Part shown: positions 24,979 to 33,482 of the stretch, piece by piece
Layout of the letters: every line of letters begins with the position of its first letter
Numbering within the stretch: position 1 is the first letter of the stretch
DNA from: Chloroflexus aurantiacus J-10-fl
Lineage (GTDB): Bacteria > Chloroflexota > Chloroflexia > Chloroflexales > Chloroflexaceae
Assembly: GCF_000018865.1 (NCBI RefSeq)
Contig: NC_010175.1
Span: 2,666,001 to 2,730,000 of the forward strand
Length of the DNA stretch: 64,000 nucleotides
Reading direction: 5' to 3'
The notes under the pieces: model-generated
Database searches by the model: none
What the model saw: the letters and a program-made list of their open reading frames with translations, nothing else
Told to the model about the DNA's origin: nothing
Program-made: the position numbers and the translations under genes

Positions 24979-25383
24979 CTATTTACCCCTCACCCGTGGC
25001 CAGATGTTAATGATGAAACCAACCCCTGCCAGCCATTGCAAGAGGGCGGAAAGCACCAGCATCCAACCCCCAACGATGGACGGCGCCAGTCCCTGCAACG
25101 GCTCGAAGATCAGGCGTAGCAACAGCCCAAGATTGAGGCAGGCAAAGATTGTCCATCCCAGCCATTCCGGGCCGCGTGGTTGTTCTTTCGTATACACCGG
25201 AAACATCCAGAGTGCGACCCCAAAAATCAACTGGGTCAGCCAGCCAAACGTTAGCAGGTGAAGGTACACCGGCGACAGGCCAGGTATACTGAAACCGGGT
25301 ATTTGTTGCCAGATGCCAATCAGCAGCCCCACCACCAGGGTGATCAGGGATGCTTTGACAAAGCTACGTGTTAAAACCGGCAT
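24979..25383 (-). CDS. small four-helix membrane protein, paralogue of the adjacent gene
   Basis: 134 residues from ATG 25383 (MPVLTRSFVKAS). The protein shares layout and motifs with the downstream gene: RxFxxAS at the start, HLLTFGWLTQLIFGVALWMFP in the second helix, then PRGPEWLGW. The two probably arose by tandem duplication. A conserved histidine in the membrane might ligate heme or metal; this is inference. A longer frame reaching to 25458 adds a hydrophilic segment without a signal and abuts the glycosyltransferase stop; I prefer the internal start by comparison with the paralogue. Confidence 0.7.
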   Translation of the reverse strand: MPVLTRSFVKASLITLVVGLLIGIWQQIPGFSIPGLSPVYLHLLTFGWLTQLIFGVALWMFPVYTKEQPRGPEWLGWTIFACLNLGLLLRLIFEPLQGLAPSIVGGWMLVLSALLQWLAGVGFIINIWPRVRGK

Positions 25384-25458
25384 ATATCTCTCATAACGTT
25401 TGAGAGAGTACCTTTGATTACAACGAGTTATTGTAGCAGCCGCCAGAATCGGTGTCAA

Positions 25459-26583
25459 TCACTTTCCCAACAACGCTTCAACACCTGCCAACACCTGTTC
25501 CGGCGTGATTGCAGCCATACATTCTGGCGGGTTGGTGGCACGTGGGCAGGTGGCAAACACCCCACACGGACTACACGGCAGACCGGCACTCAGCACACGA
25601 TGGCGGGCAGGATCGCCCCACGGCCCAAAGCGCAACGGATCGCTGGGGCCGAAGAGGTGGATGGTTGGCACCCCCTGACTGACGGCGATATGCAGTGGTC
25701 CACTGTCAACCCCAATTACCAGCCTGGCGTGAGCAAACAGCGCCGCCAGCCGGTCAATCGTCAGATCGTTGCTTGACATAAGTAGTTCAGCAGGACTGCT
25801 AGCCGCAATCGCGGTCAGTTCTGCGGTTTCCGCCGGGCTGCCTGTCAGGAGAATGCGTCGTCCTGGTTGACATAATTCTTGTATCAATCTGCTCCAGTGC
25901 TCGCGTAGCCAGTGTTTAGTCGGCCCACCCGTACCGGGGTGAATAATGATCAGGTGTTCATCTGGTTTGAGATGCTGTTGTGTCCAGGCGATAGCCCACG
26001 TTCGGGCAGCGTCGGTTGGGGTATAGCGCAACGCTGTGGCAGTGGGCAGAGTGTTGGTAAGCGCTGCGACTATATCAAGTGCCTGTTGGGTGACGTGTTG
26101 GCGAGGCTGGTATGGTAATGCGACACTCAGCAGTGATGTGCACAACGGATGAGCAAAGCCGATACGCTGTGGAATCCCAGCTAGCAGGGCCAGTGCTGCG
26201 CCCCACCAGTGATCATCGCGCAAGATGAGTGCAGCGTCATAAGCCTGTTGACGTAGCCGACGTGCCGTCTGACAGAGCAGGATATACGGCTCCCACGGTA
26301 GTGGTTTTGGTGCGTCACGATTAAAGCCCGGAAAAGGAAGTGTCTCCAGGGTATCGATCTCACGCATCTGTGCCCACATCGAAGCTGCCCATGGCCCGAC
26401 CAACGCCGTTATGTGTGCAGTCGGTAATGCAGCTCGCAGCGCGGTGAGTGCCGGTGTTGCCAGCAGCAGATCACCGAGATGATCGGGTTTGATAACAAGA
26501 ACCCGTTGGGGTGGGTGCACCGGTGAACGCCGAACCAATGGCCGGGCAGTGATTGCCAGCAGATGTAGCAGTGTTGCGCGCAT
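25459..26583 (-). CDS. glycosyltransferase family 9 (heptosyltransferase-like)
   Basis: About 374 residues with the two Rossmann-like domains of GT9. Motifs: VLVIKPDHLGDLLLATPAL near the N-terminus (the substrate-binding KPDHLGD), IIIHPGTGGPTKHW in the centre, and LVIGVDSGPLHIAVSQG plus HLFGPSDPLRFGPWG in the nucleotide domain. Such enzymes transfer heptose or related sugars onto cell-surface glycans. Chloroflexus lacks a classical LPS, so the acceptor is probably another surface glycan or glycolipid. The first start considered (GTG 26619) adds 12 residues; ATG 26583 is used. Cys-rich CSPCGVFATCP near the C-terminus is noteworthy and could be structural. Confidence 0.85.
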   Translation of the reverse strand: MRATLLHLLAITARPLVRRSPVHPPQRVLVIKPDHLGDLLLATPALTALRAALPTAHITALVGPWAASMWAQMREIDTLETLPFPGFNRDAPKPLPWEPYILLCQTARRLRQQAYDAALILRDDHWWGAALALLAGIPQRIGFAHPLCTSLLSVALPYQPRQHVTQQALDIVAALTNTLPTATALRYTPTDAARTWAIAWTQQHLKPDEHLIIIHPGTGGPTKHWLREHWSRLIQELCQPGRRILLTGSPAETAELTAIAASSPAELLMSSNDLTIDRLAALFAHARLVIGVDSGPLHIAVSQGVPTIHLFGPSDPLRFGPWGDPARHRVLSAGLPCSPCGVFATCPRATNPPECMAAITPEQVLAGVEALLGK

Positions 26584-26634
26584 GGTGGGATGGATGACCA
26601 GAGGGGAGTGAGACAACACCCCCTCTGGCCAGGT

Positions 26635-27942
26635 TTAGAACAAGAGTGCGTTGACCTCACGGGCGAGTTGCCGTAGGCGTTCGGCATTGGCCTGCTGAGC
26701 GCGTTTTTCTTCCACCTCGGCCCGCTCATTGAGCCGGCGTGCCAGTTCGGGAGTGATCTTCGTCATGTTCTTGCGCAGCAAGCGCGTCGCTTCTGCCGTC
26801 GTCTCTTGCATCAGGAGTTCGTTAATAAAGCGATCTTCCGGGGTCAGCCGTGAGTTGATAATTTCTTTGATCGTGGTTGTCAATCGTTCAAGCTGTTCGA
26901 GCAACGCTTGATCACCGGCGTACCGTGCCGCCGCAATGTTTGCCGACAAGACGACCAGCAAATCATCAGTCACTTCATCAGCCCGCGCTTTCAATGCGGC
27001 AACCGGATCGGGGGCTGCCAGCACAGCATTAATCAGGGCTGTTCCGCGTTCAAACAGCTCTTGCGATGCCCGATCAATCTCCTCGATCAACTCCAGGATG
27101 CGCGCCCGGCGTTCGGTCAGACGCTGTGCCGTCTCAGTATCACCGGCGGCAGTAGCGGCCTCGATCTGCTCGGTCCACATCTGGAAAAAGCTGTAATCGA
27201 TGAGCAACCGCAGTTCGCTGACCAGATCAGGTAATTCCTCATCGCTGGCGGCACGCAACCGCTCGATAGCCTCTTTCAGCTCGGCAATCGCTGCCTGCTC
27301 GGTGAGGCGTTCGAGTTGAACAAGGAGCTTTTCCCGGACTTTTACGAGCATAGCCCGCATTTGCGCCTGAGTCTCGTTGGTAGCGCCGATGAATGCTTCA
27401 AGGGTCGTAAGGAATTCCGGGGTCAATTCTTCGTGATACCGCTGTACCGCAGCCGCGAATTGCTCATCATCCTCAACCAGATTGACAAGCTCGGTAAGGA
27501 TTTCGACGTAGCGGTTCTGTCGGCGTAGATCTTCCGCTGAAACACCATCCGCTTCGTAGATAGCCTCGATGAGCGATTGCAGGCTGAGAAAACGACGTGG
27601 TGCCAGCAGATACGCACGTGGCGTGTCGGGCGGCAACGAGCGGAGGAAAAATGCGGATGCATCACCGATAAAGCGATCAATCTCTTGCGGCTGGCTGTTG
27701 AGTTCTTGCGGAACGTACACCAGAAAAAGCTGTTTGCCGGCGTCGTGATACACGAGTGGTGCGCTGAGGACGCTCGCCACACCACAGCGGGGACAGGCCG
27801 CGACGTTGAGTTGGCCGGTCAGCAGCGCTCCCTTAAGCTCTGGTTGATCACCACCATCAACTAATGTGAAAATAAACGAACGAAAACGTGTCCCGCAGGC
27901 AGGACAGGCAAGTTGAACCGGTTGCGGAGGTGCCGAAGGCAT
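26635..27942 (-). CDS. CpXC-domain protein with long helical region
   Basis: 435 residues from ATG 27942. The N-terminal CpXC domain has two CPxCG knuckles (LACPACGTRF, about 13-22, and AACPRCGVAS, about 48-57), likely to bind one zinc ion. The domain (to about 170) matches a family of unknown function common in Chloroflexi and Firmicutes. The rest (about 180-435) is strongly helical, charged and rich in Glu, Ala, Leu and Arg, ending EVNALLF. No enzyme motif is seen. It lies 40 bp after the methyltransferase gene and just before the GT9 gene. It may be a scaffold or a regulatory protein. Confidence 0.7.
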   Translation of the reverse strand: MPSAPPQPVQLACPACGTRFRSFIFTLVDGGDQPELKGALLTGQLNVAACPRCGVASVLSAPLVYHDAGKQLFLVYVPQELNSQPQEIDRFIGDASAFFLRSLPPDTPRAYLLAPRRFLSLQSLIEAIYEADGVSAEDLRRQNRYVEILTELVNLVEDDEQFAAAVQRYHEELTPEFLTTLEAFIGATNETQAQMRAMLVKVREKLLVQLERLTEQAAIAELKEAIERLRAASDEELPDLVSELRLLIDYSFFQMWTEQIEAATAAGDTETAQRLTERRARILELIEEIDRASQELFERGTALINAVLAAPDPVAALKARADEVTDDLLVVLSANIAAARYAGDQALLEQLERLTTTIKEIINSRLTPEDRFINELLMQETTAEATRLLRKNMTKITPELARRLNERAEVEEKRAQQANAERLRQLAREVNALLF

Positions 27943-27981
27943 CGATTTTCTCCAGTGTCTAATCACTTCACTGATCGCTGA

Positions 27982-28728
27982 TTATACCACTCGTCGCCCG
28001 ACAACAGCGTAGAGTGGATCACTGAGCCAGTGATGAGGGGATCGATCAAGACAGCGGATATTCGTGAAGCCGCCGGCCAGTTCAAAGTAGCAACGCACCA
28101 GTTCCAGATGCTGGCGGTCGTTGGTCGCCAGCCAGATACGTACCGCTTTACTGGGAAAGCAACGGTTGGAGAAGGTAACGATGAAGGGGCCACCCGGTTT
28201 GAGAATGCGGGCAACATCGGCAAAGACTTCGACAGGTCGCGTCATATATTGCACAGAGACGGTGCAAATCACCCCATCGAAGGTGGCATCGGGGAATGGT
28301 AACTGTGGCTGCGCATTGAGGTCGTGAATAACATACTCGTGGAGTTGTGGGTTGAGCCGCATCTCCTCTTCGTTGAGGCCAAGCCCAACCACCCGATTCA
28401 GCGGAATATCAGTCGGTAAGTGACTGACATAGCTGCTCATCAGATCGAGCAGACAACCACCCTGCGGGAGTTCCTCGCGAATCAAATTGGTGACAGCCCG
28501 GCATGCAGCTTCGTCGATGTGGGCTGTCAGGCGGGGGTAAAGATAGAAGAGGCGATCATCGCTCTCATCATAACGCTCAAAATACTCAGGTGGAAGACCG
28601 CTCTGCCGCACTATTGCCCCCATCTCGTATATAGACACCGGTAGTCGATGTTGTCCTGAAAACTTGTATGCTTGCAGCGAGGAACCGCATATCTGGAGTG
28701 AGTGCAAAGAGACTTCTTCAACGTTCAA
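27982..28728 (-). CDS. class I SAM-dependent methyltransferase
   Basis: 248 residues. The Methyltransf_11-like core has LPQGGCLLDLMSSYVSHLP as motif I, VVGLGLNEEEM as motif II, FPDATFDGVICTVSVQYM as the acidic/aromatic motif, and LKPGGPFIVTFSNR as the post-motif. The glycine loop is altered (DLMSSYVSH in place of GCGTG), as in some plant and bacterial relatives. The substrate is unknown. It is first in a minus-strand series with the CpXC and GT9 genes and is divergent from the quinone oxidoreductase. Confidence 0.82.
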   Translation of the reverse strand: MNVEEVSLHSLQICGSSLQAYKFSGQHRLPVSIYEMGAIVRQSGLPPEYFERYDESDDRLFYLYPRLTAHIDEAACRAVTNLIREELPQGGCLLDLMSSYVSHLPTDIPLNRVVGLGLNEEEMRLNPQLHEYVIHDLNAQPQLPFPDATFDGVICTVSVQYMTRPVEVFADVARILKPGGPFIVTFSNRCFPSKAVRIWLATNDRQHLELVRCYFELAGGFTNIRCLDRSPHHWLSDPLYAVVGRRVV

Positions 28729-28857
28729 CCAGTATGTCTGCTCGCGCTGTTCATGTGATTTGACGTAAACGCTATAACATCAAAGTGATCGCACTATGTT
28801 ATAGTATAGGTCGGTTTTCGATCCGAGCGCAAGGGTGAGCTTTCAGCGAGGTGCGTC

Positions 28858-29826
28858 ATGCGGGCGATCCAGATTCATCAGACCGGTGGGCCAGAGCAGT
28901 TGCAGATGGTTGATATTCCCCTTCCCGAACCTGCACCAGGACAGGTGCGGATTAAGGTGGCCGCGGCGGGGGTTAATTTTATCGATATCTACCATCGTAC
29001 CGGTCTCTATCCACAACCGTTGCCGTTTACTCTGGGGTTAGAAGTGGCCGGTACGATTGATGCCGTTGGCGAAGGGGTGAGTGAATGGGCAGTCGGTGAC
29101 CGGGTTGGGTGTACGACCGCCAGCGGCGGCTACGCCGAATATGCCCTGGCCGCAGCCGATAAGCTGGTACGGGTGCCCGATAATGTCGATTTGGAGACAG
29201 CAGCGGCAGTGCTCCTGCAGGGCATGACAGCCCACTATCTGACGTTCAGCACCTTTCCGCTGAAAGCAGGGGATACCTGTCTGGTGCATGCTGCGGCGGG
29301 TGGCGTAGGTCTGTTGTTGATCCAGATTGCCCGGCGTTTGGGAGCACGGGTGATTGGCACCGTTTCGACTGATGAAAAAGCCGAACTGGCCCGCGCAGCC
29401 GGTGCCGATGAAGTGGTGATCTATACCCGCGAGTCGTTTGTCGAGCGGGTGCGGGCGTTTACCAACGGTCGTGGGGTCGATGTGGTCTACGACTCGGTCG
29501 GTGCCAGTACGCTGGAAGGCAGTCTCGATAGCCTGCGTCCACGGGGGATGTTCGTTACCTTTGGCAATGCCAGTGGCCCCTTGCCGCCGATCTCACCATT
29601 GTTGCTGAGTAGCAAGGGTTCGCTGTTTATGACGCGGCCCACCCTCTTCCACTACATTGCCACGCCTGAAGAGTTGCGCTGGCGCGCCAGTGATCTGTTT
29701 ACCTGGATCGGTGCCGGCGAGTTGCAGGTTCGCATTCACCGGCGGTATCCGCTGAGTGAAGCGGCTGAGGCGCAGATTGCCCTGGCCAGTCGGGCCACTA
29801 CTGGCAAGTTGTTACTGATCCCGTAA
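28858..29826 (+). CDS. NADPH:quinone oxidoreductase (zeta-crystallin-like MDR family)
   Basis: 322 residues; medium-chain dehydrogenase/reductase without zinc ligands, typical of Qor enzymes that reduce quinones with NADPH. Seen: the N-terminal GroES-like domain with PAPGQVRIKVAAAGVNFIDIYHRTG and GLEVAGTI, and the Rossmann loop AAAGGVGLLLIQIARRLGARVIGTVSTDEKA with the NADPH-type basic residue downstream. The stop is followed by a strong intrinsic terminator at 29868-29909. The gene is monocistronic and divergent from the methyltransferase gene. Confidence 0.9.
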   Translation: MRAIQIHQTGGPEQLQMVDIPLPEPAPGQVRIKVAAAGVNFIDIYHRTGLYPQPLPFTLGLEVAGTIDAVGEGVSEWAVGDRVGCTTASGGYAEYALAAADKLVRVPDNVDLETAAAVLLQGMTAHYLTFSTFPLKAGDTCLVHAAAGGVGLLLIQIARRLGARVIGTVSTDEKAELARAAGADEVVIYTRESFVERVRAFTNGRGVDVVYDSVGASTLEGSLDSLRPRGMFVTFGNASGPLPPISPLLLSSKGSLFMTRPTLFHYIATPEELRWRASDLFTWIGAGELQVRIHRRYPLSEAAEAQIALASRATTGKLLLIP

Positions 29827-29867
29827 TTGGCCTGTTGCCATACAGTCGGGATTTCTTCCTGGTATCT

Positions 29868-29909
29868 ACGTCGCGGAGATGCGCAGCACAGCGCTCCGCG
29901 ACGTTTTTT
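29868..29909 (+). terminator. intrinsic terminator after the quinone oxidoreductase gene
   Basis: Perfect 11-bp stem ACGTCGCGGAG / CTCCGCGACGT (29868-29878, 29894-29904) closed by a 15-base loop and followed immediately by a run of T. It lies 42 bp past the stop codon and just ahead of the aspartate kinase Shine-Dalgarno sequence. Confidence 0.85.
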
Positions 29910-29933
29910 CATAAGTAGAGAGGAGACAGATCC

Positions 29934-31334
29934 ATGCGTCTGGTCATGAAGTTTGGTGGTACTTCGGTTGGTAGTGCCGATGCAATCCGGCGTGTAACCG
30001 AGATTGTTGGTACGTATGCCCGCGATCACGAGGTGGTCGTGGTGGTGTCGGCAATGAATGCCCCTGATCTGCGCACGACCGATACTCTGATTGCAGCGGC
30101 GAAAGCGGCAGCGGCGGGAAATGGTGATGCGACTGCGCAAATCGCCCCTCGTCTGCTCGATCTGCATATGCGCACAGCAGCAGAGGTGGCATCGCCAGCG
30201 GAGTGTGCGGCGCTCGAACCGCAGATCCGTTCCATGCTCGACTACATGAGTAACCTTTCACGCAGTATTGCCGTGTTAGGGGAATTGACTCCGCGGGCAT
30301 TAGACCTGTTTAGCGGTCTTGGCGAACGGCTCAATGCGCGCCTGATCGCTGCTGCGCTGCGCAGCGCCGGGATTGATGCCGAGGCGATTGATGCGACTGA
30401 ACTTATCGTGACCGATGATCGGTACGGGAATGCCTCGCCTATCGAACCGGATACGCGCGAGCGGAGCCGGGCCAGGCTCTTGCCAATGCTGGCCGACCGC
30501 AAGGTGCCGGTCGTCACCGGTTTCATCGGCGCGACCCGTGCGGGTGTGCCGACGACATTGGGTCGTGGCGGTTCGGATTACACCTGTGCCATTTTGGGGG
30601 CCGATCTCGATGCCGATGAGGTCTGGTTCTGGAAAGAAGTTGACGGCGTCCTTTCGGCCAACCCGAAGGTAGTGCCGGAAGCCCGAACCTTACCCCGCCT
30701 CTCGTATGCCGAGATGGGTGAGATGGCCTATTATGGTGCCAACGTCCTCCATCCGAAGACCGTACAGCCGCTGGTGCATCGGCGTATTCCCATTCGCATC
30801 CGCAATACCTTCAATCCGAGCCATCCGGGAACATTAATCGATGCGGAAGGTGACGGCGAAAGTGTGCGGGCAATCACTGCCATTAGGGGTCTCAGTCTGA
30901 TCACGGTAGGTGGGCCGGGTATGCTGGGTCTCACCGGTGTGGCAGCCCGTATCTTCGGCGCAGTTGCCCGCGTTGGCGCCAACATTCTGCTTATCTCGCA
31001 GGCCAGCAGCGAGCAGAGCGTCTGTTTTGCCGTACCAGGTGATGAGTCAGAGCGGGTGGTAGAAGAACTCCGTCGCGAACTGGCGCGCGAATTTGCGGCC
31101 CACGATGTCGATCACATCGGCACCATCGCCCCGGTCGTGATTGTCGCAGTGGTCGGATCAGGGATGCGGGGCACGCCGGGCATTGCCGGACGGGTGTTTG
31201 GTGCGTTGGGTGCAGCGCGGGTTAACGTGATCGCGATTGCACAGGGTAGCACCGAGAATAACATCTCGCTGGTGGTCGCCGAGGCCGACGCCGATGCTGC
31301 TGTGCGGGCAGTGCATGCGGCTTTTGTAGGGTAA
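29934..31334 (+). CDS. aspartate kinase, monofunctional with two ACT domains
   Basis: 466 residues; phosphorylates aspartate, the entry to the lysine, threonine and methionine pathways. The kinase domain shows KFGGTSVGSADAI (5-17), TLGRGGSDYTCAILG, and the conserved VDGVLSANPKVVPEA. Two ACT domains follow at about 310-385 and 390-462 (LSLITVGGPGMLGLTGVAARIF and VVIVAVVGSGMRGTPGIAGRVF), the usual sites of allosteric control by lysine or threonine. The length and the AK-ACT-ACT order match the lysC/thrA-AK class; which amino acid inhibits it cannot be told. A GAGAGGAG site precedes ATG 29934. Threonine synthase is at 9713. Confidence 0.94.
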   Translation: MRLVMKFGGTSVGSADAIRRVTEIVGTYARDHEVVVVVSAMNAPDLRTTDTLIAAAKAAAAGNGDATAQIAPRLLDLHMRTAAEVASPAECAALEPQIRSMLDYMSNLSRSIAVLGELTPRALDLFSGLGERLNARLIAAALRSAGIDAEAIDATELIVTDDRYGNASPIEPDTRERSRARLLPMLADRKVPVVTGFIGATRAGVPTTLGRGGSDYTCAILGADLDADEVWFWKEVDGVLSANPKVVPEARTLPRLSYAEMGEMAYYGANVLHPKTVQPLVHRRIPIRIRNTFNPSHPGTLIDAEGDGESVRAITAIRGLSLITVGGPGMLGLTGVAARIFGAVARVGANILLISQASSEQSVCFAVPGDESERVVEELRRELAREFAAHDVDHIGTIAPVVIVAVVGSGMRGTPGIAGRVFGALGAARVNVIAIAQGSTENNISLVVAEADADAAVRAVHAAFVG

Positions 31335-31934
31335 GCGATCTGTTCGATGAAACAGCATGGCGCGGGTATAGTGCCCGCGCCGGTCTTCATGTTCTTCGCG
31401 CCTTGACTGCCAAACGTTTAATAGCAGATATAGAACTTATTGCAAAAAAGCTGTACTGTAGTGCTGCCCGCCCGTCGCATAGGTTCATGAACGCTCGCTA
31501 AACGTCAACGACAACATATCCTGCTCTCAGGCTGCCGGTATGGCAGTGAGGAGGGTTGACGACCATCTCCAGTGCCATCACGCACTGGATTGGTTGCCTT
31601 GCTCGCTTGTCAGGCGCGTGTTGCGCGGTGTGGAGTGCGGCAGCCATGCTGCCATAGTAGCCGTGCTCACGATCCGGCGTGTGTCATGATGTTGACCCTG
31701 CTGGTCATGGGGATGCTGAGAGTACTCGTCACGATTACGGTATCTGTCAGTAGTTAATAGGATAACTTCTGGATAGTCCTCTCCCACGCACCGCAATCCT
31801 CGTATCGCCGATGTGGAGTACGAAAGCATGGCTTCCGTACTCTAACAATACTCCAAAGGTTCAGTAGAACGACAGTATGTCAGCAAACCGGTTTCTAATA
31901 CACCTGCCTTTCAGGATTGTACCGGTAACAAAAT
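31335..31934. other. 600-bp gene-free region beside the toxin-antitoxin gene
   Basis: No believable ORF. It is richer in A+T than most of the window and contains a stable hairpin at 31816-31842 (GAGTACG / CGTACTC with inner AAGC/GCTT pairing) about 90 bp past the end of the convergent-reading darT-darG gene. Its arm GGCTTCCGTACTC also occurs at 12659-12671 in another intergenic gap. It may be the remains of mobile DNA that delivered the accessory gene. Confidence 0.45.
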
Positions 31935-33164
31935 TCAGGTTCCCAGCAAAAATTCGCTGGTCAACAATTCGAGTGGGATGTTTTGCTCTTGAGGCAGATA
32001 AATGCAGCTTTGAATATCCATCTGCACCATATACCTGCATATCAGTGGCCCCATCTCTTTCCAGTCTAACCCACCCAACCCGCATCCCAAGGCAGGGATA
32101 GCTATAGATTGAATTCCCTCATCCCTGTAATGAGATACCAGCCACTGTAAGCCCTTTTCTATCCCTTCCCGGTCAGATCGCTCTTTCCAATGCCGTTTGG
32201 TTGGGAAAAGTAAAAACCACTTACTGGCATTCGGATGAGGTAAGCTCAATGGCTCATCTGCCAAATCTTCATCCAACGATCCTTCACGTTTGTAAAGGTA
32301 TGGCTTACCCATCTGCAACGTGCCATTTTTACATACATCCTGATAGATGACATACACATCGGGAAACTGGTATTTGGCGCGTGAAGCCAGACCTTTCCCC
32401 ATAACTCCTACTGTATTGACACTGATCGTGAGCGTTTGCATCTTGGAAAAGAACATATCGCCATCAACCCAGGATAGTTTTTCGGTCAATCTGCCCTGGC
32501 GGTTGGGTTGGAAAAACAGGTGTGGTTCTGTAACTACTTCTACTGGACAAGGAATCTCGGCAATAATACTACGCACTGTATCTGCAACGCTGGGGTGCGC
32601 TACAAAGATCGAGTGGATTGCCTCTGGCACAATCACATGTGGTATAAGGCATTCGGCCATTATTTTGCGCTTCGTACCGTCTTCGGGTTTCCACCAGTCA
32701 CTGTGTATAATTGGCCAGAATTCACCAGTAATGACTTTCCGACCCGTTGCGACATCCACGATTTCGGTCTGTGAGTGTGCAGCATTACCAAGCGCAATAA
32801 ATGCACCTTTTGTATCTAAGACTTGTGGTTTGACCCCTAGTATGACTATTTCTCTTGTACTCTTTTCGCTTAACACCTTGTAAAGCATAGGATTGCGCGG
32901 TTGGAAATAGAGATTGGCATAATCCCATAAACTTCTCTGATCCGGAGTTAAGCGTTCTTTTCGATTGTGAACGATGTTCTCATTATAAATCGGCGTAAAC
33001 GAGACGTTCTGGGATTCAACCTGCCGGTGTGAGAGAATGCCGTATTGCAAAATAGATGCAAGGTTGTCAATGTGAGTAATATGATATAGTCTTTTTATAT
33101 GCTTTCTTGACTCGTCGTCTCCCCAAAAACGATGGGAATACGTATTAGAGTGCGTACTAAACAT
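31935..33164 (-). CDS. fused DarT-like DNA ADP-ribosyltransferase toxin and DarG-like macrodomain antitoxin
   Basis: 409 residues. Residues 1-215 match DarT (DUF4433): YHITHIDNLASIL at 27-39 with a Gly-Ile-Leu-Ser turn, an R-rich segment, the ANLYFQPRNPMLY strand (83-95), and a catalytic-type glutamate E171 in KIMAECLIPH. DarT adds ADP-ribose from NAD to thymidine in single-stranded DNA. Residues about 232-400 match the DarG macrodomain, which removes it: NTVGVMGKGLA (250-260; K257 is the catalytic-type lysine), LFPTKRHWKERSD (319-331) and IPALGCGLGGLDW (356-368). Canonical DarTG is two genes; here both are one chain and both sets of key residues are kept. The separate C-terminal DarG domain is absent. 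The gene is more A+T-rich than its neighbours. Confidence 0.88.
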   Translation of the reverse strand: MFSTHSNTYSHRFWGDDESRKHIKRLYHITHIDNLASILQYGILSHRQVESQNVSFTPIYNENIVHNRKERLTPDQRSLWDYANLYFQPRNPMLYKVLSEKSTREIVILGVKPQVLDTKGAFIALGNAAHSQTEIVDVATGRKVITGEFWPIIHSDWWKPEDGTKRKIMAECLIPHVIVPEAIHSIFVAHPSVADTVRSIIAEIPCPVEVVTEPHLFFQPNRQGRLTEKLSWVDGDMFFSKMQTLTISVNTVGVMGKGLASRAKYQFPDVYVIYQDVCKNGTLQMGKPYLYKREGSLDEDLADEPLSLPHPNASKWFLLFPTKRHWKERSDREGIEKGLQWLVSHYRDEGIQSIAIPALGCGLGGLDWKEMGPLICRYMVQMDIQSCIYLPQEQNIPLELLTSEFLLGT

Positions 33165-33218
33165 CTCATCGCACCAGATTTGATATACGTCTGTACTCTT
33201 GCATAATGGGTAAATTCG

Positions 33219-33256
33219 TAGAAGCGCTTAAAGATTTGCATTCTCAAGCGCTTCTA
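33219..33256. promoter_or_regulatory. 11-bp inverted repeat upstream of the toxin-antitoxin gene
   Basis: TAGAAGCGCTT (33219-33229) and AAGCGCTTCTA (33246-33256) are perfect reverse complements spaced 16 bp apart, so the half-site centres are about two and a half helical turns apart. It lies 55-92 bp upstream of the start at 33164, within the expected promoter area. The likely role is an operator or leader hairpin. No clear sigma-70 hexamers were found beside it. Confidence 0.45.
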
Positions 33257-33372
33257 TTCAGGCTTCCCCCTGTGCTATTTGTCTTGTCCACCACCTGCCT
33301 GTGTTCGGTGATGGACAGAATACTTTAGCTAACATAACTGCTATCACGTCAGGCAGACCTTGATTCAGATCT

Positions 33373-33412
33373 CCGGTCTCCCCTCTCCCGTGCAGCTTGG
33401 AAGGGAGACCGG
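33373..33412. repeat. inverted repeat downstream of DAHP synthase
   Basis: CCGGTCTCCC (33373-33382) pairs perfectly with GGGAGACCGG (33403-33412). The intervening CTCTCCCGTGCAGC and the trailing GGGGTGAGG resemble a dispersed palindromic repeat common in GC-rich genomes. It lies about 70 bp past the DAHP synthase stop and could end that transcript. The remaining 33165-33482 interval has no gene. Confidence 0.5.
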
Positions 33413-33482
33413 GGTGAGGTTGTTCAAGGCGTGCTCAAGACAGCCTTTTTCTGTACGCTCTCATGGTCTTTAACGCTTGCAT

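Noticed and set aside
31816-31842. Relation of this hairpin to the sequence at 12659-12671
   Set aside because: Only a 13-base match (GGCTTCCGTACTC) is shared; this may be a repeat remnant but is too short to call a family from two copies.
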